Assembly (NCBI GenBank): GCA_001510575.1
Contig: LNGK01000002.1
Coordinates: 856,144 to 920,143 of the forward strand
DNA: 64,000 bases
Source of the DNA: Knoxdaviesia capensis
Taxonomy: Eukaryota; Ascomycota; Sordariomycetes; Microascales; Gondwanamycetaceae
Direction: 5' to 3'
Under the pieces are notes generated by a model. It was given only the letters and a program-made list of their open reading frames with translations, made no database searches and was not told the DNA's origin. A program made the translations under genes and the position numbers. The first letter of the stretch is position 1. Each line of letters begins with the position of its first letter. Below, piece by piece: positions 23,369-35,691 of this stretch.

Positions 23369-25310
23369 TCTATACCACGGCCACGTTCTGGGCTACAGGC
23401 TCGGGAATGGCCGCGCCGGACCGGGACTGGCCAGGCGTGCTCATTGCCACGGAGATTTCGGGATCGGGGATTTGGATATCAAGCTAGAAAGTGGGGATAG
23501 GAGCGGTTAGCAACAGATACATAAGCTCTTATGGCAGACAATAAAAAAGGATACTCACAGTCATGTATCCAGTCTCGCGTAACGAGATGATCTGCGGCAC
23601 CATAAACGGCTCCGCAGTGCCATTCGTTCTCCGCATCTCCTTGTTCCACTCGTCGATCCACCGCTCCAGCCGATTCAGCCGAGACTTGATGGCCGTCAGC
23701 CCGAGGTCCTCCCACAGCCAGCCGGTGACGAGGCCCAGCGCCCCGTCAACCACATTGCGCCAGTTGTACGGGCTGAACGCCGGCTTCAGGTCGCCGTTGA
23801 TCTTGTGGATAATGCGGCGGAACTCCAGGTCCGACAGGCCCGCCAGGTCGAGGATCTCCGGGTACAGGTTTGAGAACGCCGGCGACAGGTCGCCGTCGAC
23901 GAGGAAGTCGCGCCGCACCCGGATGATGCGTGTGCTGGTGTACTCGCGCGAATCGAGCGGCACGTGCGGGTTGATGTGCGGGTAGCACGGGTGCTGCGGG
24001 CCCCATTCGTCGTTCATGTCTGCGGCGACCTCTTCGCCCATGATCGACGAATCCGACGACGAAATGGCCGAGCCGATGCCGTCGCCGCCTCCAGGGCCGG
24101 ACACATTGGACATCCGGGGAGGGAGCATGTCGGGGCCGCGTTCCAGGTCCTTGGAGAAGGACCTCCGCACGTCGTCGGCGGCGACGGTTGATGCATTAGT
24201 TTCGGGAGACATGATGTATGCTTTGCCCTTGCCTTTGGCGCGAGCAGAAGATTCTAAAAAGGTTCCGGGGAGCTTGTCGAAGCTGATTCCGATAGGCACA
24301 GACTCAAAGTCTGAAGAAGGCTGGTTGGGAGATGAGGAGGGTAGTTCCACACGCAACGTGTGCGGAGGAGGCTGCTGCTGAGAGAAAGATGAGAATTGGT
24401 GAGGGAAAAGATTCGCCGATGGGGAAGCCGTGGTGAAGTCAGAGCCGGCGGCAACGTCGAGAGATTCTGGGGATCCCTTTCCGGACGTGGCTCCTGATTT
24501 TCCGTCGTACGAGTGCCGAACCGACGGGGGGAGACTGACGCGATGCTCGGACGAACCGGCGGCGCGATGTTCAAGTTGGAGGCTGGCGCGAGGTTGGGCA
24601 GCGACAGCGGAAGGTGCCGAAGTCGCAGCGGTTCCAGAGGCAGAAGCAACAGCAACGGCGGCGTGTCTGGCCTGGCGCTGTTCGGGAAGGCTTAGAAGCG
24701 GAAACTTGGATGCGGCTTGGCCGGCGGACGAATGACCTCGAGCGGCAGCGGCAGCGGCAGCAGATCCGTCTAGACTCGGATGCGAAAGCGAGACAGCTGG
24801 AGGCGGAGGCGGTGTCGAAGGACGGCGAACACGATATTTCGGCGGCGGGAGGCTCTGAGAGGGACGCGCAGCACCACCAGCAAGTGGGCGTGGGCGCTGA
24901 TATTGGATTTGCTGGGGCTGGATCTGGTCGGAGCGCGGAGTTGAGTTTGTCGGATTCCACAGTCGGGCAGCGGTCTGGCGAGGGGGTCGGATAGCCGAGG
25001 AAGCGGCAGCGCCCCGGGTGCTGAATGGCGATCGCAGGAGAGCGTAGGTCGGGGTAGTCCACTGCTGGGGGACAGCAGCGGAGGCGGCAGGAGCAGAGGG
25101 CGGCTGATGAGTGAAATTATTCGACGAGAACGACGACGAGGCGATGGGAGAGCCGGCGGTGGCGGGTCTCGCAGCGACAACTCCAGACGTGGTCGGACGG
25201 CTGCGAGGGGGAGTAGTGGAATCCAGGGTCGGGGAAGTGAAGAAAGGCTGGCGAGAAGAAAACTCTGGCGGATCGAAAGTGGCTGGCACAGCAGTCTCGG
25301 GCGACGGCAC
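23369..25310 (-). CDS. ERF4: Ras palmitoyltransferase subunit ERF4 (5' end unresolved)
   Basis: Non-catalytic partner of the Erf2 DHHC enzyme that S-palmitoylates Ras at the ER. The last intron is 23558-23484 (GTGAGT...CTAG); the final exon is 23483-23369. The Golgin-A7/ERF4 domain lies at the C-terminus: TRIIRVRRDFLVDGDLSPAF, LYPEILDLAGLSDLEFRRII, FSPYNWRNVVDGALGLVTGW, RLNRLERWIDEWN and, across the intron, GYMTLDIQIPDPEI. The preceding about 430 residues are Pro/Ser/Ala-rich and look disordered, which is common in fungal homologs. The frame stays open upstream to about 25675 but has no ATG there; the codon at 25310 is GTG. So either a 5' exon with an intron exists (an ATG at 26458 opens a Ser-rich frame) or translation starts at the internal ATG near 24211. 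The domain call is firm; the N-terminus is not. Confidence 0.85.
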
Positions 25311-25675
25311 AGGAAGAGCAGCCAGATGGGCAGGGCGGTTTAGCGCGTGGACATGGAACGGCGCATAGGTCAGGGTGGTGGTGGTGGAGCTGGCGGTAAT
25401 GACAGCTGCGGCGGTGTCAACGGCGGCAGCGTGTCTGAGATCGGGAGTGACGAGAGGATGCGAATGGCGATTGGACGTCGGCGCTAGGGAGGTCTGAAGG
25501 TCGAAGGTTGGAGAGTCCGAGAGTGCGTGAGAAGCCGTGGGAGGCAGACAAACGAAGCAGCCGTCGTCGATAAGACAGCCGCTGAGACGAGGAAATATGA
25601 GGAGGCGGAAGTAAGGACGACGTCGATAACGAGGGCGGCCACGGCAAGGAGAAGAAGTCGCGAACAGTAGTGGTC

Positions 25676-28600
25676 ACGATAACGGCAAAGGGCACCAACA
25701 CCGAAATGAAAGATATTACCAAATCTCCCAATCACACGGCAATGGCGACAACACAAACTGCAACTGGTCTGTGACGACGATCTCAGGGGCGAGCGGAGCC
25801 TACCAGGGGCAAACGAGCCAATGGGATGCGGCAGAGCAGCACCAACCGGGTGTTGAGACGAGATGGAAGAAGAAGTTGGCGATGCCGCGGATTGGGTGGC
25901 ACAACCGCGAGTCAACGGCCGCAGAAGCCCGAGAAGAGGAGTCACGGCGGAGTAGATGGACGACGGCCGGAGATCGGAGCCGGGAGTCAGGAGCAAACAC
26001 GGCACTGGTGACGGAGAAGCCGGAGGTGGGAAACAGGAGCAGGAGGAGGGAAATGGCGAGGAAAAAGATGAAGCGGAAATTGGTCGTGATGATTCTGCTG
26101 CTGCGTTTAAGCCACACAGTCTGCCTGCGCACAGATGCTTTTGGTGAAATGAGATGTGGCTGGAGGTGTGGCTGGTGTTTTGGCGCTCCTTCTCCCTTGT
26201 GGAGCTGGGGCGGTTATAGTGTGTTGACCTGTGGATTTCAGCGGTCGGCCCGCTAAATGACAGCAAATTCGGCTCTGGAAGCCTGGCGACAGTTGCTGGA
26301 GCTGCACTGCACGGGTGGACGGTCGGGCAACGGCCACGGCCGCGGCGGGAGTTGGTCGGGGCTGCGCCCGGGACGGAGGATGCCTCGGCGGCAGCAACGG
26401 CGGGAGATTCGGTAGTGGTGATAGTGGTTCCGGAGATCTTGGAGCGGTGCTCTCTCATGATAACTCTGATATGTCTTTGTCGAACGGAATGTCGTCGCTT
26501 TGTGCTCTTGGTCTCGGCGTTGGTCGGTCACGGCCACATGTTCGTTCAACAAGTCACGATAGACTTGCAGATCGCCAGGGGAGAGGCTCACGGTTTTGGG
26601 GTTCTTTTTTTCTTGTTTTCAACCGATGGGGCAAAATTGTTTCCGAATGGGTCCTGGTATCTCAGACTGGACGATCCTGTAACCTCTGCACCAAGTCAAC
26701 TGTTTGATTTGGAGAGAGAAATAAGATCAAGGAAGAAGCAAATACACGAGGAAAGGGTTCAACTTTGGCCAAACCGTCAACTCGCGGAAAGGAGGAGAGG
26801 AAGAGAGAAGGAAACAGTTACCCGTCCTGCCTCGAGTACATATATGTCCGAGTGACTACGAGTTATACCGTCATCCATCACAGGCCCAGCATCCCAACCA
26901 TGGATTTTTACTCCTCCTCTCCCTCTCCCGGCTCGCCTATTACCCCCCTTCGGTCTGGTTCTCCCTTTTCTACGTAACGTATAGCATGTTTCCTTTTCTG
27001 CCTGACTTGCCATGATGATTATTACCCCCTGCTTCAACTCTGCTCTGCCTTCGAGTTGTGGGTGGCAAGGAAGAAAGTCCCTTAAGGTCGACACTAGGAG
27101 AGAATATAGCCATGTAAAATATCCGGCCGGGTCCCAAGCCTGTGTCTCTTATATACCCCCTTGATCCCTGTGTCCTTGGGAGGTTTCTTATTCTTGGTTT
27201 ATGCTGGTGGGGAGAGAGAGAGAAACAACCACGGCACATATTCGATCGAGAGAGAGAGACTCGGCGAGACACATATTATACGAGTGTGCACACACGCAAC
27301 CACCGTCTGATGCGTATGAAACCACGTATTACAGCTTTCACTTCTCAGGTCCGGTGTTCTAATGCAACAGGTTCGTCGGCTTTACGCAACTCCCTCATGC
27401 GACTTTGGCTCTGGCATAAACTACTGGTCGTTTTGTGTCCTCTCCCCCCCTTCTTTATCTGTCCCTGCACTCTGTATCAGGCTCCCTAGGTTCCCAGACT
27501 TGCCTTTTTTTTTTTTACAACTTACCGAGAAGACTTCTGTTCCCGTGGGCTTCGCCAGGTGAGACAGACGGACCTCTTTTTGCTGGATGGGACTATACTC
27601 GCTCGCCTGTGTTTCTCACCGGTTCTCTGGCAGTCCAGACTCGGCTTCTCGCCCTTAGACCAGCGGGCCACAACACGGACGTCTGCTCTCTTCTAAGTGG
27701 CGTCAATGCTCAAATGGTGTGGTTGTTATCATGCCTTTTTTTTTTCTGACTCATCTTCTGCTCATACACACACGGCCTAATGCATTGATTCAATCTTTTC
27801 ACTTGGTAGTGGCCCGACGTTGGGTGTTCCAGGGATATCCACGCCTGTGCCGTGTTCTGAATCCTGTGGTGTGTCTCTCCGCCGGTTTAATTGTCCACCA
27901 CCTCGTTTACGTCAGTGGGAAGAGGGGAAGAGGTTGGAGGTGAAGGGAGGGTGTGCCCGCTTCAAACAGCCAGTCCATGTATCCGCCTGTGTGCATATCC
28001 AGGTTCAACTTGCCCCAGGTCGCATTCGAACCTGGTTAGCGAAACGGGGTGCTGGGAGCGACTAAAAATATGTATCACTTCCGCCCTGTGCACGCACGGT
28101 ATACGCAGCGGGCGGAATGTACCCCTGGTTCCTGGATTCATGGTTTTCTTTCGGGTGGACAGGCCGGCCTGCATCCGCTGTCCGCCCGCCCCATTTAAGG
28201 AAAAAAACCAAAAGTCAAATATCAGCTAAATTTATGCCGATACACACACTCTCTAAGCCCATTCCTGTCGTCGCTTTTAATCAAGTTTTTCGTTGCGGTT
28301 CCCTGCGAGTTCATCACACCGGCCCAGGCCACAGCAATTGAAGAAGGTTGTTTTTCTCTTTTCATACTTCCGACGATGCCCGTATGTCGCCTGCCGCTTA
28401 CTAGAATCGCCTTTGACGATTCTACGGTGAAAAAGTCTTCCATCTCAAGGCTCGGGCTCAGACCTGCCGAAGTGGCAGGTATATCCCAACCTCGAACGCG
28501 CCCATGAGAGCGTCCAAGCCACGATTACAACAGGTAAACGGTAAACACACGTCACCCTCACGCGTTCTCTCGTTTGGATTGCAAACAATCCACCAGGTAT

Positions 28601-31600
28601 CCTGTTGCGGATATTTGTCATTTTGGACGGCCTTCCGGAGCTTTCGTATGTCCCCTGCACACTTGTAATCGTGGTGATGATCTAGTTCTCCTTCTTCTGT
28701 AGACTGTTTATCTCTAACGGGCAGATGATGTTGAGAAAATGCGGGGAGTTTCGGCGATATAACTGAGTAGAAAGTTGGCCGATAGTTTACCTCCTTCTTG
28801 TGATATAGTCAAGCATTCTGGCTATTTCACCAATATTCCAGGTATACCTTGTGATTCGGTTCATATTTAGGGTTAGGGTGTATGGATGATGGAAGGAGGT
28901 TCTAGTAGCAGGGATGCTTCCTATTTGGAATGTGAGCCAGAATTACGATCTTCATGGCGCCGTAATGCTACTGGTGCTTGAATGGTGCCATCCGTTGCAC
29001 ACATATGGTGTTTTGGAAGTTGAGTCGTCTGAAATCCTTGTTTGTTATCAGACAACTGGTAATATCTCAACAAACAAACACTTGTCTAAACCATGAAGCA
29101 GGGTTTAAGAGAAGAAACCAAATCTGATCTGTTCCCGTACATGCAATACATGACGCCGGCCTCGTTTAATGAACAGCGTCTGCATATTCCCAATCCAGTA
29201 GGCCATACACAGCACGCTCCCGGTATATCCCCCAAAGCGAAAGGCCTGCAATTTCCTGCACTGGGCTTTTGTATCGCCGCGACGATGCTGCGAACACCCA
29301 CCGTTCGTTCGCATGCCGCCAGCCGGTGTGGCTATCCGCGGATCACGATACATGTCGCCATCCCGGGTTCCATTTGGCCGAACACATGGGTGTGAAAGTG
29401 TGTGTAAACGCAGCAGTATAGAACATGAAGTAGCAGATGACTTCAAACCGTGCCTCCAAGATAACACCGAGGTTTGCGGAGCACACGAAATGTGCGGCTC
29501 CGTGTAACACTAATTTCACGCACTGGAAACAAGAAACCACTGAGACTGAACTCTGCAGCTTCTGAGCGTGACGGCTCCTTCAATGGATCTGGGTTGGTTG
29601 GGGTAGTCCAAGACAAGAGACACGCCCAAGATGTGGTGTTCATGATAGCCACTCGTGGTGAGCATTTACCAGACAAGATAGCAGATATTAGTTACATCCC
29701 CACCAGTGGCCGATGCGTGCCATGATTATGTCCTGTTCACAGGTTAGTCGTATTTCAAATTTTTGCCTCGACATACCGTCTATCCGATTGCCTCTCACCA
29801 GCTCAGCCGCCAACCAGTCGCACACGGAACAGACTCGTCCAGTTGCACGCGAAGTGAAATCTCACTCGAGCACTTGCACGATACAATCGACTGGCATCGA
29901 GTTCCCAGATGTTGTCACTATGGCTTCCCAGAGTCGTCCACGTGTATCCTTGACTGTCTGATTCACAGAAAGTTCCCGCTCGTCAGACCTCGACAGGTCA
30001 GGAGGGTTTGAGGAGACGGCCACTAGACGGATGACACCGTTACACCTGTCATACCGTAGCCTGCATGAAGCACACCTTTGATATACCTCCACGACCACCT
30101 TATCCCCACTGAGCACTTGTCTAGTGGCCATTGAGCAGCTGTGGTCAGAGGACGATAATACTCGACCTTGAATCTGACAACCTGAGCAAAGGCAGAGACC
30201 GTTCAGAAAAGTTCTTCATCAAAGCCAACAGCAGAGTCTCGAAAGCCGATCCCGCAATAGCGATCTCACAGCTCAGGCCGATGAGATAGGCAACACCCGC
30301 ATTCTCGTGTTGGCGGGTTGGACTCGCACAGAGACAATCGTCTCAAAACCCGGGCCCGCAGCCCGTTGGAGGCTACCGCAGAATGCCTCATCTAGGTTAG
30401 CCGTCCATGGTGATAGTCCACATACACACCATGGCAAGACACCAAGAGAGCGGGGAGAATGGAGGGGGCAGGAAACCCCGCACCAAATAGAAGACTCGAG
30501 TGATGTTCTGGTCGTAGTGGTAAGCGGATCAATGGTATATATGACGGAACGCCAAAAACGCAGCTTAGTTGTCCATTTCAGTGAACCATCCGGCAGAGGG
30601 CACGACATGAGAGCAGGTTTTACGAACAACTGGCAGAGTCTTCCTGCTGTGCGGATGGTGAGCTGGCCAATACTCACCGCAGTTAGAGTCTTGCTTTTGA
30701 TGTCCGAAACACGACCCACCAAAAAGTAAAAAGGAGGAGAGTCGTGGTATCGGACTGTTTAAGTATGACCAGCCAACGAGCGACTTGGGGGTGTTCGTGT
30801 CTCTCAGCGCCATGCTGCCACCTCAGAGAAGCCAGCAAGCACCCAAACTCGCTGTATGTAGGTCTTGTATCGGACCTCGGGGGAATATAGAGGTCAAGCT
30901 TCTCTTGTCAATAGGGAAGCTTTGCCGCCCGGAAACTCTGGTATCAAGACGAGGAGGGTTCAGGAGAACCAGCCCGGCCGCGCGTATGGTTTTAGATACT
31001 CCTGTTTGTTTTTTTTTCTTTGCAGAGGGGTTTGTCGGGGGGTCCAGACACGAGGCGTTGATTCTCTGACTCGACTCGGCATTTTTCCTTCTGTTAGTGT
31101 GCTGTAGGCCCGATTCCACTACACCCCCCCCCGCCCTCCTTCGAGTGTGACGAGACGAACATGAAAACATCAGATGGCAGATGCTAAGCCTCAAGTCAAA
31201 GCGAGAGTTGCATTATGGCCAGACAGAAGAAAGGAACTCACATTTCGCATCACATCGGTTGCAGTGGCCGAACAACTCCCCTGGACGATTTTTCTTCCGT
31301 AGCGGCGAATTCAGACCATGTTCGCATAAACCTCCGTCGATCCCTTCGTCCCAGGTGAGCCGGCCCCAATCCGCAGGCGGATCCAGGATCAGGCTCTTGG
31401 GAGGCTAGGCCCTGTCTGGGATTCCGATTTAGGGCTTTTCTGATCGGAAGTGTCGGATGGCTGGGCCAGATCAGAACCAGGCTGCTTTTGTTGAAGATAC
31501 AAAGTATGAGGTCGAGATAGTGTGTTGTCTGTGTTGTCGTCCATGAATCAAGTATCACGGCCCTATCGTCAGTTCGGTGTTAAAATATAAGTCAACAATC

Positions 31601-34600
31601 TTGGTTGGACAAACGGTGACAGCGCTATGTCAGTGGTCGCCAATATGTGCAACTCTGTTCCCGCATCAGATGGCACACATTAAGCACATTCTTGGTGGAT
31701 CCGTTCCGGCTCAGAGCGTTGCCGTCGTCCAGATGCGGTAAAGTTCAGGGGCAGACCAGCATTGAAAACTTTTAGTCTGTGGGTTGGCGTCGATACGTCG
31801 CTGCAGAAGGGCTGAGGTGGAAATTAATTTAGACTTGTCAACAACGTCAGAAAAAAACCACTAACACAAGGTATTACCGCCCAGTATTCCATATGTCCTG
31901 GGGGAGATAATGTGGCATTTTATAATTCGATTGCCCAGGGTGGCACTTCACTGACAGCAGGAGATTTGCGTGATTCTGGCGTGCTATTTTAATTCTATTG
32001 TCAACGGTGGCTGTGGAGGGGGCTGGAAGAGAGGAGCGATGAGGTGGAGAAGAGAAGAAAAGAATGCTTAGAGATTATTCTCAGATGAGTTTGGGTTTGT
32101 GGCTTGAGGAATATCCGCCCAGCAAATTTGCTGGCGGTGACTAAACTCGAAACCTCGCATTTGCAATTAAGCCGTATCCAACATATATGAACATATCGGG
32201 GTTGTTTGTGGGAAGGTAGGCGACGATCTTTGGGGCCAGAACTGACTGAGGCAAGACCGAACGAACGCTGCTTCCGTGGATTCTGGACGTGATCACCGTT
32301 TCTGCGCCGTCGACGAATATGGAAGTCACGATGACTCGCTTGCCTTTCTTCCAGTTTTCCCGGATTTGCGTGAGTTTGAGTGGCCATTTTTGCTATTCTG
32401 AAGGAAGTTGCGTCCATCGAGAAGCCAGAGGGAAAGACCGGCTTGTTGCATATCTGCTGTTGCATATTTTATAGCCCTAACGAGGCACCCCGTTACACGT
32501 GATGATGGCAATTCGGAAGATCTGACACCAAAAGGGACAAATTTCTCTGCCCTAAGTAAATGCCTTCTTAAGATCTTCCGAAATATGCACATTGCAGTGC
32601 CCTCTTTCAGCTTCACGGACTTCTCGTAGCTCTCGCCATTTTTTCTGGTTGAATTCCTGCGCCATCCCCGAGGTTACACGTTACGACATATCATCCCCGT
32701 GATTGTCCTTTTTCTCTTAAACCCCTGGCTTCCTACGAGCACTTGACCGCCGTACCGATATTATCCTGTCAACTATTTCTCCTTGCCAAGGTCCGTACGT
32801 GGACGCATGAATGCCCGTTAGCGAGCTGAATCCCCGGCTCATCCGTTGGCTGTCGAGTAACCCTTTCTGGGGCCAAACCCGTCATTCTTGGTCCTGGTAA
32901 AGGCGGACTGCCGTTATATGGTAAACGGTCAGTAACAGCACCCGATCATCCCACCGACCAACGACAGCATCGTGATGGGGACGCCCCTCTTTGTGGCCGC
33001 TATATGTGGTCTCTGACTCTCTGGTGATCGCTGGTGATGATGATAAGGCAAGTCTCGGTCCATCTTTCGCGGGTTGATCCACACTGGGGTGGTCTCACGC
33101 CGCCACTGTTTCTCCCGCGAACAGTTCAGTTCAAGGTTCTGTGTACATGTGCGAGACTACGAACACCCATTCACCGCCGGTTCTCCCTGTGATGGTTGCT
33201 TTTGCATATTAGCTGGAAGAGCAAATGAATAGCCAGCCGCTCCCTCAAGCGCATGGCCAGTGTTGCTTTTTCCCCCCACTCGATATTATGAGTATCACCA
33301 TCCAATGGCGCTGGCTGTGTGCCCGACAAATGTGTGGAACTGACAGACTCTCAAAACATCACAGGTCCAGCCCCGCCAAATCGCCGAAATTTAAGGCATT
33401 GGCATAAATCCTCGCTTGCCCTCGATGCTTTGAACTGGTTTTCGAGCCCTGCACAAACTGCGGTTTATTGCCCCACTTGACGCCCCCCAACTTTATGCAC
33501 ACTCTTTAAACACTTGTGCTTGGTTGTCGACCCTTGCACATCGGTATTCAGCCACTTCAACCCCCTGCAGGGTGTGATGGGCCCTGGAACTACAGGCCCG
33601 TCTCCCAGGAGGGTTTGACAATTGACAGCCGGAGAAACCATTGTGAGAGACAGTGAACGAGAGAGGATGAGTGAGTCGTTTGTTTTTCTCACGAACTGCC
33701 CGAGCCGGCCTCGAAAAGCGGACGTGTTGCTTACACGACAAAGCTGCATATATCCCTCAGGCTCAGGCAATTCAAATGATGTGGACCTCATAGTGAGCAC
33801 AGCTGGTCCCTTACAGACAAGTTCGTCCTTTATGTCGAGTTAGTCGGCGCCAACTGCATTAGCTCTTCGCTCTCAAGTTCAGCACAGTTTTGATGTGCAG
33901 CTACTAAACGACATTTTGGGGCTTTTTCTAGACCACACACGATCTACCGAACTTATCGGGCCCGGATCTTCAATTCCCCATCGGCTTAGCTCGCCTCCAC
34001 GCGTGTTAACTCGAGATTCGTCGATGTCCGACGCGATGTGGTCTAGCCTAACAAATCCGCGCATCCAGTGACTCCAGACTCATATCATTTGTGGCCACAG
34101 AGATGCCCTATATCCAGGTTTTGCTTCTTCCGTCGTCGTTATGCGCCAGTAGAACCAAGCGTGTTTAACGGCGGTCAGATACCGGATGCCCCGACACTGT
34201 GGCGTTTTTGGAGCGAAAACACTCCCTCACTCCCTTTTCTGCCTTTTCTCTTTCTTCTTGACTTGCAACGGATGAGACATGATGGCAGTGAGTGCGCTGG
34301 CTATTCACTAACAAGAGGGCCGTACGATATAGGTGCAGTGTGCAGAGCTTCGACCTCATATTGAAAATAGCCCACGAGATATCACGCACCCAAGTTGCGA
34401 GAGGAACTCTTCATCCGTGCTATCGATAGGCATTTCTCGTTACCCCTTGCTCTCGGTTCTTCGAACTTCTGGACGACAGTAGTATCTGCCACCCCCGTCT
34501 GGTGGTGTTGATTGGGCCGCGCCTCCAACATCTCATGGCCCCAGAAAACCGCAACACCCATTAACAACCTGGTCCCCCACTCCCGTCATACCCAAAGCTG

Positions 34601-35691
34601 GAAAGAAGATTTTGACAAAATTGGCCTGTACTCCCAACGGGCATATTCCTGCATGATCTGCTAGCCTCCACGGACAAAAAAAACACCAACCAAAAACTCA
34701 CACCTCTGTAAGGGGAGTGCGCGAATCAACATTACAGGCATCAATAGAATCGTGACCGGACCCAGTGAAACACCTTTCAGCCAGTCTTGTTGTTATCCAC
34801 CCTGGCCGGAACCCCCAAGCTGCTCTAACTCAACGGGACAAATTTCAACTATGGGATGTCATGTTCCCCAGAGGTGTGCGGCTCGCGGTGATCTTTCAAC
34901 CTCACACACCCCCACTTCTGGGCCTGGCTTCGGTACAGCCAAAAAGCCAGCTCGGGTTTGATCGACTGCTGGCCTGGCCAACTCTGTCCGTCTATACCCT
35001 GGCCTTTGGTGGAAATGGTGTAAGTCTCGCCAAGTTCCACCACCACCCGATCAGAGCCTGTTGTCGGGAATCAACCTCTCAAGACAACGAGAAAAAAAAT
35101 GGTTCGCTGCGGTTGTGTCTGGTGGTCCTACTACTGATTTCCCTTGGCGAGGTGTTTCTTCTGGCCATCATATATGCTCGAGTCTGCCTCTGCTCTCCCC
35201 GCAGCCTTGACTTCTTCCCTTTTTGACTCCCGAGTCTTCTCCTTCATCCATCAACATAATTAAATCATTTCTTTTCCAGTTTGGAGGTGTTTTGCTTCGC
35301 TTTTGTTGTTGGTGAAGTCAGTATTATATTCATTCGTTCTGTTTGATCTTTTTTTCTGCTGCATTTTCATTGCCCTAATCCATCCCACCTACGTCCCTCG
35401 CTTTGCATCTATATACCAGTCACATAATCGTCTCTTCCCTTCGGTGACATCTCTCGAAACACTCTGTACCATTTTGTTGTGTTTCTTCATCCCGAGTCTC
35501 TTTTGGTGATCCCTTTTCTATATCTGAATCGATAATGTGTATATGAACCGATTCTCCCTGGAGATTGACGACGACTCGCTCTAATCAGCTCAACGCCGCG
35601 TATTTCTGATCTTGTCGTTCTTCCTCTTTCTGCCCAACCTTTTCACGACTGAGACCTCCACTTCAGCATAATACCACACTCCGCCTGCTCA
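25676..35691. other. Gene-poor block of about 10 kb
   Basis: The part up to about 26.5 kb probably holds the ERF4 5' exon or leader. From about 26.6 to 35.2 kb I find only short, unrelated open frames of mixed composition and no recognisable domain, transposase, reverse transcriptase or terminal repeat. A telomere-like box lies at 28867-28882 with no gene near it. From about 35.2 kb the sequence becomes T/C-rich, consistent with the promoter and leader of the next gene. Heavily decayed elements cannot be excluded by eye. Confidence 0.5.
28867..28882 (+). promoter_or_regulatory. Telomere-repeat box without an adjacent gene
   Basis: TTAGGGTTAGGGTGTA, identical over 16 nt to the box upstream of RIM1 at 17827. 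No gene model lies within several kilobases. Confidence 0.4.

Noticed and set aside
28010..28050. tRNA-like T-arm (TTCGAAT within a CCAGG/CCTGG stem) on the minus strand
   Set aside because: The loop is 11 nt instead of 7, and no matching acceptor stem, D-arm or A-box lies at the right distance.
34765..35226. 153-codon plus-strand frame
   Set aside because: No family resemblance or codon bias like the real genes here, and it sits in the gene-poor block; not supportable alone.
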